Assembly: GCA_934307065.1 (NCBI GenBank)
Contig: CAKRCD010000027.1
Span: forward strand, 1-23,221
Direction: 5' to 3'
DNA from: an uncultured Bariatricus sp.
GTDB taxonomy: Bacteria > Bacillota > Clostridia > Lachnospirales > Lachnospiraceae
Length of the DNA: 23,221 bases
Made by a program: the position numbers and the translations under genes. Under the pieces are notes generated by a model. That model had not been told where the DNA came from and ran no database searches. It was given only the letters and a program-made list of their open reading frames with translations. This document shows positions 8,461-14,468 of the stretch, in pieces; the first letter of the stretch is position 1; each line of letters starts with the position of its first letter.

Positions 8461-9274
8461 AGTCATTTAATGTGCCGAAGGTGTATCCCATTTCCTCCCA
8501 TTTGGTCAGCAGTTCATCAAGAATCGAGGCATTTGTGGAGGAAGTGCTGTGGAGCAGCACGATGGCACCCGGGTGAATACGGGATAGGAGTTTGTCAAAG
8601 GCCTGTTCTTTGGTTGGCTGGTTATCGGTATACCAGTCAACATAGGCAAGACTCCAGAAGAAAGTCTTATATCCCATATCGTTTGCCATTTTCAAGTTAG
8701 CTTCACTGTATTTTCCCTGCGGTGGACGATAAAATTTCGTCATTTCTTCCCCTGTTATTTCCTTATATAAGGTTTCTACTGATTGCAGTTCTTCCTGAAA
8801 TGTTTCTACCGTAGAAATCTGCGACATATCTTTGTGATGGTAGGTGTGATTTCCTACAGTGTGTCCATCCTCCTTTATTCGTTTGATGAAATCCGGATTT
8901 TCTTTCACATATGTACCAACGACAAAGAAGGTGGCAGGAACCTGATGCTTTTTGAGTGCATCCAGAATAGGTTCTGTATTTCCGTTTTCATATCCGGCAT
9001 CAAAGGTCAGATAAATGACTTTCTCGTCGGTATCTTTTGCATAGTAGGCATTGTATTTTGCCAGTTCTTCCATTGTGGCATTTCCTACGGGAGTTTCCCC
9101 CTCTGTCTGAAAACTGAGTCCCCAGTTTCCATCTGCGGCTGTTGTGACTGCTTTCGGAAAGAAATGCTGTTTCAGGGCAGCAATCCCATTTCCAATTGCA
9201 AAGGCAGCGAAAAATAAAAAACAACAGGCGGCAATCCGTTTAGGTGAAATTTGAAAAGGTAGTTTGTGATTCAT
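8456..9274 (-). CDS. pdaA: PdaA-like polysaccharide (peptidoglycan) deacetylase
   Basis: This is a membrane-anchored NodB-family deacetylase of 272 residues. One N-terminal transmembrane segment (about 13-34) is followed by an extracytoplasmic catalytic domain. The motifs run in order: TFDAGYENG (90-98, catalytic Asp92), GNHTYHH (His143 and His147, metal), RPPQGKYS (183-190), DWYTD (213-217) and LLHSTS (240-245). The TFDxGYENG and DWYTD variants are those of PdaA, which deacetylates N-acetylmuramic acid on the way to the muramic delta-lactam of spore cortex. A general peptidoglycan deacetylase remains possible. Upstream only a weak GGAAG ribosome site is visible. It converges on the his operon. 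Confidence 0.82.
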   Translation of the reverse strand: MNHKLPFQISPKRIAACCFLFFAAFAIGNGIAALKQHFFPKAVTTAADGNWGLSFQTEGETPVGNATMEELAKYNAYYAKDTDEKVIYLTFDAGYENGNTEPILDALKKHQVPATFFVVGTYVKENPDFIKRIKEDGHTVGNHTYHHKDMSQISTVETFQEELQSVETLYKEITGEEMTKFYRPPQGKYSEANLKMANDMGYKTFFWSLAYVDWYTDNQPTKEQAFDKLLSRIHPGAIVLLHSTSSTNASILDELLTKWEEMGYTFGTLNDL

Positions 9275-9334
9275 AAGACTTCCATTCTAAATGGTTTTGT
9301 AAAATATATGCGCCAGACAAAGGAAGATTGCTAT

Positions 9335-9526
9335 CTATCCAGTAATTTCAAGTACACGCTGCACCAGTGTTTCTGTATCTGGTTCTTCCAGAACAATAAC
9401 AAGATTCATACGAGAAATTACAGATTGATTCTTATAATGCTCGTGCATTTCATCAAAGATGGTGTCGATGAGTTTCTGATATACTTTGTCCTTACATATG
9501 TTTTTCAACAGAAGGAATAAATATTT
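9335..9526 (-). pseudogene. Gene remnant, 63-codon C-terminal fragment
   Basis: On the minus strand a 63-codon frame runs from just after a stop codon (9527-9529) to TAG at 9335-9337. It reads like a real protein C terminus, with segments such as KDKVYQKLIDTIFDEM and NLVIVLEEPDTETLVQRVLE. It has no start with a ribosome site; the first Met is 27 codons in. I do not recognise the family. The stop lies 60 bases upstream of the deacetylase start on the same strand, so the fragment may be the end of a former operon partner that lost its 5' part. A functional short gene from a TTG start cannot be excluded. Confidence 0.4.
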
Positions 9527-9547
9527 TTACAACGTGAAAAACAATGC

Positions 9548-9577
9548 AAATACAACCTTATAATGGTAAAATACAAC
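9548..9577 (+). promoter_or_regulatory. Promoter-like site flanked by 9-bp direct repeats
   Basis: A perfect -10 box TATAAT (9559-9564) lies between two copies of AAATACAAC (9548-9556 and 9569-9577). The copies are 21 bp apart, two helical turns. The -35 region is poor. It faces the broken gene at 9629. The repeats could be an operator for a dimer that binds one face of the DNA. Confidence 0.3.
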
Positions 9578-9628
9578 TAATTGCTCAACACCATCGCATT
9601 TACTAAAAATAAGAGGAGGACAGTCGGA

Positions 9629-9959
9629 ATGAATTTAAAAGAGGTTTACGAGATTTTTTATCCGGGCAAATGTGAAAAACTTCCGTCCGTTTGGAAAGTT
9701 CCTCCAAAATATCGTTCGAAAAAAATCATACGTGGATCATGAAAAATGTAGGGGATACGCTATGGGAGAATCGGTATTATGAATGTAATCATCCTATGAT
9801 GGAATTAATGGAAATGATGCTTTTCCGGATAGATTGGGAATCGGATTACATTTCACGGTAATGGATTTTGAGGACGAGAAAGTATCCAAGGTGAAAAAAG
9901 ATGGAACACCGGCATTCTCGAAGAACCGGAGGCTGGAAGTTCTGCTAAACCTGATATAA
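9629..9959 (+). pseudogene. Frameshifted gene of unknown function (about 110 codons)
   Basis: The gene starts well: AGAGGAGGA (9612-9620) precedes ATG at 9629 by 8 bases, and the first frame codes 37 residues to TGA at 9740. The protein-like reading then continues in the next frame through segments such as WIMKNVGDTLWENRYYE and NHPMMELMEMM. It moves again near 9810-9825 to a third frame with LGIGLHFTVMDFEDEKVSK, ending in TAA at 9957-9959. The first shift falls at a run of seven A (9719-9725); one extra A would restore the frame. Two shifts argue for decay rather than programmed frameshifting. I do not recognise the family. It lies just upstream of the kinase and may once have been its partner. 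Confidence 0.5.
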
Positions 9960-9983
9960 AAGCAGTTTAAAGGCGTGATTAAA

Positions 9984-10010
9984 GTAACTGGGCAGTATCC
10001 ACACAGTTAC
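9984..10010. repeat. Inverted repeat before the kinase gene
   Basis: GTAACTG (9984-9990) and CAGTTAC (10004-10010) form a perfect 7-bp stem with a 13-nt loop. No T tract follows. It lies between the broken gene and the kinase ribosome site and could be an operator, a transcript hairpin or part of a small mobile repeat. Confidence 0.35.
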
Positions 10011-10045
10011 GTCTAAACTACTAAAAAGGGGGATTAAACAGAAAA

Positions 10046-12295
10046 ATGATAGAAAATAGGAATGAGATACAAGAAATATGGCCGGGATGGAAGATAGAGT
10101 CGGAGATTGGTTCCGGTGGATTCGGGAAAGTATATAAGGCACGTAAAGAGCTTCTGGGTCAAAAAGAGACGTATAGTGCCATAAAAGTGATCCGGATTCC
10201 CAACGATCCGGCAGAATTAAGCGATATGCAGGCTTCCAGAATGGATGAAAAAAGTATTCGTGAGTACTATAAAGCAAGTGTAGAACAATTAACCAATGAG
10301 ATTGAACTGATGGAGAGAATGAAGTCAGCCAGTCATGTTGTGGCGATTGAAGATTATGATGTGGTGGAAGAGTCAGAAACAATCGGGTGGACCATCTATA
10401 TTCGAATGGAATTGCTGACGAATCTGAATACATTTATTCAGGAAAAGGGAATGTCTACACAGGATGTAATAAAGATGGGGATAGATGTTCTGACAGGATT
10501 GGAATTTTGCCATCAGGAAAAGTTAATTCACAGAGATATTAAGCCTGCCAATATTTTTGTTTCAGATTTTGGAGAATATAAGATTGGAGATTTTGGAATA
10601 TCCAGAGAAATAGAAAGCACAAGTGTGACGCTTTCACAAAAGGGAACCAAGAACTATATGGCACCAGAGATTGTCCGTATGGAACCTTATGGACATCTTG
10701 TAGATATCTATGCATTAGGTCTGACACTTTATGAAATATTGAACAATGGACGTATGCCTTTTTTACCTCCATATCCTGAGCAATATTCCCCGATGGATCG
10801 TGAAAGGGCAATTGTGAAAAGACTTAGTGGTAAGGAAGAACTTCCGGAGATTCGAGGGATTGGACGTCTTAATGATATTATAAGAAAAGCCTGTGCTCAT
10901 GAGCCCAAAGACCGTTATCAAAGTGCGGCAGAGATGAGAGACGACTTACAGGCTTTTTCAGAGAAATTTTATGGAGAATCGGATGGAAAGACCGGGGTAA
11001 TTGAATCAGAAGATTTGAAAGAGCTTCAAGAGATGCTTCGTAAATTGGAAGAAGAAAAAAAGAAAGATGTCCCTGAGAAAAATCCAGGCTCAGAACCACA
11101 ACTAGAATCAGAACCGCAACCAGGCTCAGAACCACAACCAGGCTCAGAACCACAACCAGGCTCAGAACCGCAACCAGGCTCAGAACCACAACCAGGCTCA
11201 GAACCACAACCAGGCTCAGAACCACAACCAGAATCAGAACCGCAACCAGGACCAGAACCGAAACCAAGCACAGAGGAAGAAAACCAGGATTTTGAAAACA
11301 ACAAGGAGTATAGCTATGCTGAGGGAAGCGTATCTGTTTCCGATTCTGTGAAGGAACGGGTTATTCTTGGAACGCTGGGGGCGTTTGGCGGAGCACTGAT
11401 TGGAACGATATGGTATATGTTTTTTGGATGCTATTGTTATGGTTATATTTCTTATATCGCTCTTATCGGCGGGGTAGTGATGGGATTCTGCGCAATGGGA
11501 GGATATCAGTTACTCGGAGAGAAAATGAGTAAAAAAGGTATTATCATTACGATTGTGATTATGCTTGTAATGGGATATGTCAGCACCTGGATTGGTTATG
11601 CGATTGTAGAGGCAAATGTGATGGAATTGGACTTTATGACCGCATTTTGGAGGATTCAGAGATACGTTAGTAGGGATTGGATTGATGGAGCATCTGATAA
11701 AAAACTTGTGATGCTGTATGTCTTTATGGCAATCGGGGCAGTTCCGACAATAAAAAAATATTTCAAATTTCGTAAATTGGAAGAAGAAAAAAAGAAAGGT
11801 GTCTCTGAGAAAAAACCAGGCTCAGAACCACAACCAGGACCAGAACCGAAATATAGCTATGCTGAGGGAAGCGTATCTGTTTCCGATTCTGTGAAGGAAC
11901 GGGTTGTTCTTGGAACGCTGGGGGCGTTTGTCGGAGCACTGATTGGAACAATATGCATTGCGATTTTAGGACAGTTTGGTTATATTGATTCTATCGGCGG
12001 GGTAGTGATGGGATTCTGCGCAATGGGAGGATATCAGTTACTCGGAAAGAAAATGAGTAAAAAAGGTATTATCATTACGATTGTGATTATGCTTGTAATG
12101 GTATATGTCAGCAACTGGATTAGTTATGCGATTGTATGGGCAGATGTGTGGGAAGAGGACTTTATGACCGCATTTTGGTCGATTCAGAGAAGAGTTAGAA
12201 TAGGTTTGATTAAGGGATATTATAAAAACCTTGTGATGCTGTATGCTTTTATGGCAATCGGAGCAGTTCCGACAATTAAAAAATATTTCAAATAA
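10046..12295 (+). CDS. Hanks-type Ser/Thr protein kinase with duplicated membrane module
   Basis: The N-terminal cytoplasmic kinase domain (about 14-305) looks active: Gly loop GSGGFGKVY (22-30), ATP Lys47, helix-C Glu85, HRD 162-164 with Asn169, DFG 182-184, APE 206-208 and the late Arg290. A charged, probably coiled linker (316-341) leads into ten proline-rich hexapeptides (347-406). Next comes a membrane module with about four predicted helices (422-574), a shortened second linker (576-602) and a second copy of that module (603-749). PASTA repeats, usual in PrkC/PknB kinases, are absent. The 4-helix module ending in KKYFK, with GYQLLGxKMSKKG, resembles C-terminal domains I recall on other clostridial zinc-ribbon proteins. 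The start ATG follows AAGGGGG (10026-10032) at 13 bases. Substrate and signal are unknown. No PP2C phosphatase is nearby. Confidence 0.88.
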   Translation: MIENRNEIQEIWPGWKIESEIGSGGFGKVYKARKELLGQKETYSAIKVIRIPNDPAELSDMQASRMDEKSIREYYKASVEQLTNEIELMERMKSASHVVAIEDYDVVEESETIGWTIYIRMELLTNLNTFIQEKGMSTQDVIKMGIDVLTGLEFCHQEKLIHRDIKPANIFVSDFGEYKIGDFGISREIESTSVTLSQKGTKNYMAPEIVRMEPYGHLVDIYALGLTLYEILNNGRMPFLPPYPEQYSPMDRERAIVKRLSGKEELPEIRGIGRLNDIIRKACAHEPKDRYQSAAEMRDDLQAFSEKFYGESDGKTGVIESEDLKELQEMLRKLEEEKKKDVPEKNPGSEPQLESEPQPGSEPQPGSEPQPGSEPQPGSEPQPGSEPQPGSEPQPESEPQPGPEPKPSTEEENQDFENNKEYSYAEGSVSVSDSVKERVILGTLGAFGGALIGTIWYMFFGCYCYGYISYIALIGGVVMGFCAMGGYQLLGEKMSKKGIIITIVIMLVMGYVSTWIGYAIVEANVMELDFMTAFWRIQRYVSRDWIDGASDKKLVMLYVFMAIGAVPTIKKYFKFRKLEEEKKKGVSEKKPGSEPQPGPEPKYSYAEGSVSVSDSVKERVVLGTLGAFVGALIGTICIAILGQFGYIDSIGGVVMGFCAMGGYQLLGKKMSKKGIIITIVIMLVMVYVSNWISYAIVWADVWEEDFMTAFWSIQRRVRIGLIKGYYKNLVMLYAFMAIGAVPTIKKYFK

Positions 12296-12297
12296 AC
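11039..12297 (+). repeat. Internal tandem duplication inside the kinase gene
   Basis: Copy A (11039-11770) and copy B (11771-12297) start with the same CGTAAATTGGAAGAAG and end with the same AAATATTTCAAA. Each encodes linker plus membrane module. Over the stretches starting at 11309 and 11852 roughly 98 nt differ at only two bases. Copy A has ten linker hexapeptides, copy B only two. Blocks of near identity alternate with diverged blocks. Confidence 0.85.
11084..11263 (+). repeat. 18-bp tandem repeat coding for proline-rich hexapeptides
   Basis: Ten consecutive 18-bp units encode PGSEPQ (seven perfect copies) plus LESEPQ, PESEPQ and a final PGPEPK. Units differ mainly by CCA/CCG in the Pro codon. 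Such an array can expand or contract by slippage without losing frame. It forms an extended, acidic, Pro-rich tether between kinase and membrane. Confidence 0.95.
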
Positions 12298-12327
12298 TTG
12301 ACAAAAGTCGGCCACTTATGGTATAAA
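12298..12327 (+). promoter_or_regulatory. Promoter of tRNA-Trp
   Basis: A perfect TTGACA (12298-12303) and TATAAA (12322-12327) are 18 bp apart. Transcription would start near 12334, about 30 bases before the mature tRNA. The -35 box begins right after the kinase stop codon. Confidence 0.7.
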
Positions 12328-12341
12328 TATCTAGTGGCCGA
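12308..12341. repeat. Inverted repeat centred on the tRNA-Trp -10 box
   Basis: TCGGCCACT (12308-12316) and AGTGGCCGA (12333-12341) are perfect 9-bp arms, 16 nt apart, with the TATAAA box in the middle. It may serve as the kinase terminator (the right arm is followed by TTTGAGGTTTT) or as an operator over the tRNA promoter. Confidence 0.6.
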
Positions 12342-12362
12342 TTTGAGGTTTTAACTAAATAT

Positions 12363-12433
12363 AGGGGATTGGTCAAATGGTATGATAGGAGTCTCCAAAA
12401 CTTTTGGCGGGGGTTCGATTCCCTCATCCCCTG
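12363..12433 (+). tRNA. tRNA-Trp (anticodon CCA)
   Basis: A full cloverleaf can be drawn. Acceptor AGGGGAT (12363-12369) pairs with ATCCCCT (12426-12432), discriminator G at 12433. The D arm is 12372-12386 with GG in the loop. The anticodon arm is 12388-12404 with loop CTCCAAA, anticodon CCA (12395-12397). The T arm is 12409-12425 with TTCGATT loop. Two G-T pairs occur in the anticodon stem. The 3' CCA is not encoded. The AGGGG start, CTCCAAA loop and G discriminator fit Firmicute tRNA-Trp. Confidence 0.95.
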
Positions 12434-12439
12434 GTGTAG

Positions 12440-12487
12440 AAAGCACCGGAAATGTTATGGTTATAATGTTTCCGGTGCTTTTGTTTG
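12440..12487 (+). terminator. Intrinsic terminator after tRNA-Trp
   Basis: AAGCACCGGAAA (12441-12452) and TTTCCGGTGCTT (12469-12480) form a perfect 12-bp stem with a 16-nt loop, followed by a T-rich tail (TTGTTT). It ends the short tRNA transcript. Confidence 0.85.
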
Positions 12488-12488
12488 C

Positions 12489-12519
12489 GTAAAACAATGA
12501 GCCCAAGTCCGTGTTTTAC
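12489..12519. repeat. Inverted repeat upstream of cstA
   Basis: GTAAAACA (12489-12496) and TGTTTTAC (12512-12519) are perfect 8-bp arms with a 15-nt loop. Further on, GCGTT-TT-AACGC (12574-12585) is a second small palindrome, and CATAAT (12600-12605) could be a -10 box with no well-placed -35. Control of cstA probably lies in this 170-bp gap, but I cannot assign the sites. Confidence 0.35.
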
Positions 12520-12656
12520 AAAGTATACAAAAATGGTCGGATTTTAATGCTAAATCTGTTTAATCTTACTCTTGCGTTTTAACGCGAAAAAGTGTAAAAC
12601 ATAATACATCTAAATTATTTTAAAAAATACAATATGAGGAAGACGAGGAAAGAGTT

Positions 12657-14351
12657 ATGAGTGGAATATTAATGATGATAATCGCTATCGTTGTACTTGG
12701 AAGCGGATACCTTCTGTATGGACGCTATCTTCAGAACAAATGGGGCATTGACCCGAACGCAAAAACTCCGGCATATGAGTTGGAAGATGGAGTGGATTAT
12801 GTACCGGCCGATACAAACGTAGTATTTGGACATCAGTTTGCATCAATCGCCGGTGCAGGTCCAATCAACGGACCGATTCAGGCAGCAATCTTTGGATGGC
12901 TCCCTGTTTTACTTTGGATTTTAATTGGTGGTGTATTTTTTGGAGCAGTTCAGGATTTTGCTTCTATGTATGCATCTGTAAAAAATAAAGGACGTACCAT
13001 TGGATATATCATTGAAGAATATATCGGAAAATTAGGTAAGAAATTATTCTTGTTATTCTGCTGGTTGTTCTGTATTCTGGTTGTTGCAGCATTTGCAGAC
13101 GTTGTAGCCGGAACATTCAACGGATTTGCCACAAGTGAAGCCGGAGCTGTCACAAAGGTAGCAGCAAATGGTGCTGTTGCAACGACTTCTATGTTGTTTA
13201 TTGTAGAAGCGGTAGGACTTGGCATTTTCCTGAAATACACGAAATTTAACAAATGGATTAATACAGCAGTTGCTATTTTACTGTTGGTAGCAGCCATTGC
13301 ACTTGGATTGCAGTTCCCAATGTATGTAAGCCTTGGAACATGGCATGTGATTATCTTTGTATATATTATGATTGCCAGTGTTGCTCCGGTATGGGCACTG
13401 CTTCAGCCAAGAGATTATTTGAACAGTTACCTGTTGATTTTCATGATTGTTGGTGCAGTTGTTGGTGTTTTCGTAGCAAATCCTGCCTGCAATCTGAAGG
13501 CATTTACAAGCTTTAACGTAGATGGACAGTATATGTTCCCGATTTTATTTGTAACGATTGCCTGTGGTGCGGTTTCCGGTTTCCATTCCCTGGTATCTTC
13601 CGGTACTGCTTCCAAGCAGATTAAAAGTGAAAAGAACATGCTTCCGGTATCTTTCGGAGCAATGTTAATGGAAAGTATGCTTGCAGTCATAGCACTGATT
13701 GCAGTGGCATCATTTGCAAACGGAGAAGCAGCCGCACAGGGACTGACCACACAGCCGCAGATTTTTGCAGGAGCAATTGCAAACTTCTTATCTGTAGCCG
13801 GTCTGCCACATTCTCTGGTATTTACCTTGATTAACCTGGCAGTATCTGCATTTGCCTTAACTTCACTGGATTCCGTAGCCAGAGTCGGACGTCTGTCATT
13901 CCAGGAATTCTTCCTTGATGACGATGTAGACGAAGAACATATGAGTCTATTCTTAAAGGTAGTAACCAATAAGTATTTTGCAACTATCATTACATTGTTA
14001 CTTGCTTATATGCTTACAAAAGTCGGTTACGCAGAAATCTGGCCATTGTTTGGTTCTGCAAACCAGTTGCTATCGGTACTGGCACTGGTAGCCTGCGCAG
14101 TATTCTTAAAGAAAACAAAACGTCATGGATGGATGCTCTGGGGACCAATGGTATTTATGATGGCAGTTACATTTACCGCACTTGGCATGACCATTGTAAA
14201 ACTGAGCAAAGCTTTCATGACGACAGGTTTAACGCTTGGAAATACATTACAGCTTGTATTTGCAGTATTATTGTTGATTCTTGGTGTACTGGTAGCAATT
14301 CAGGGCGTGAAGAAATTACTTGAAAAATCAGATGATAAAGCGGTTGCTTAA
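12657..14351 (+). CDS. cstA: CstA-family carbon starvation transporter (pyruvate or peptide uptake)
   Basis: This is a 564-residue polytopic inner-membrane protein with many hydrophobic helices. It has the family hallmark FGHQFASIAGAGPINGP (57-73) and GGVFFGAVQDFASM (91-104). CstA/BtsT proteins import pyruvate in E. coli and have also been linked to peptide uptake. At 564 residues it is shorter than the roughly 700-residue enterobacterial proteins, as is common in Firmicutes. The start ATG follows GAGGAAAGAG (12645-12654). It stands alone between the tRNA terminator and a convergent operon. The substrate is not decidable from sequence. Confidence 0.9.
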   Translation: MSGILMMIIAIVVLGSGYLLYGRYLQNKWGIDPNAKTPAYELEDGVDYVPADTNVVFGHQFASIAGAGPINGPIQAAIFGWLPVLLWILIGGVFFGAVQDFASMYASVKNKGRTIGYIIEEYIGKLGKKLFLLFCWLFCILVVAAFADVVAGTFNGFATSEAGAVTKVAANGAVATTSMLFIVEAVGLGIFLKYTKFNKWINTAVAILLLVAAIALGLQFPMYVSLGTWHVIIFVYIMIASVAPVWALLQPRDYLNSYLLIFMIVGAVVGVFVANPACNLKAFTSFNVDGQYMFPILFVTIACGAVSGFHSLVSSGTASKQIKSEKNMLPVSFGAMLMESMLAVIALIAVASFANGEAAAQGLTTQPQIFAGAIANFLSVAGLPHSLVFTLINLAVSAFALTSLDSVARVGRLSFQEFFLDDDVDEEHMSLFLKVVTNKYFATIITLLLAYMLTKVGYAEIWPLFGSANQLLSVLALVACAVFLKKTKRHGWMLWGPMVFMMAVTFTALGMTIVKLSKAFMTTGLTLGNTLQLVFAVLLLILGVLVAIQGVKKLLEKSDDKAVA

Positions 14352-14428
14352 TGAAATGTTACGGTTGATGTTGCGATTTGAGTGAAAAGGAAAATACAAA
14401 TATTGCAATAATGCTTGTATACAATTTG

Positions 14429-14455
14429 TTTGAGGTCGCAATTTGCGACCTCAAA
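14429..14455. repeat. Perfect palindromic hairpin between convergent genes
   Basis: Arms of 13 bp, TTTGAGGTCGCAA (14429-14441) and its complement (14443-14455), are separated by one base. It sits between the stops of cstA and the ABC permease, where a shared terminator is expected, but neither strand shows a good T tract. It may end transcription weakly or protect 3' ends. Confidence 0.6.
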
Positions 14456-14468
14456 TATGAGAAATATA

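Noticed and set aside
9266..9520. Plus-strand 84-codon frame opposite the deacetylase start
   Set aside because: It overlaps the N terminus of a solid gene, and the minus-strand reading of the same DNA looks more protein-like.
9719..9725. Programmed -1 frameshift at the A7 run
   Set aside because: The run is not in the X XXY YYZ phase and a second, unrelated frameshift follows, so decay is simpler.
9839..9854. 15 of 16 bases shared with 23084-23099 (AATCGGAyTACATTTC), hinting at a dispersed repeat
   Set aside because: A match of this length is expected by chance in 23 kb, and the flanks do not align.
11084..11263. CRISPR-like array
   Set aside because: The 18-bp units are contiguous without spacers and stay in frame as coding repeats.
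11026..11304. Minus-strand frame rich in Gly, Cys and Ser (GCGSEPG repeats)
   Set aside because: It is the reverse reading of the PGSEPQ-coding array inside the kinase.
12574..12585. CcpA cre site before cstA
   Set aside because: The palindrome GCGTT-TT-AACGC does not fit the cre consensus well enough.
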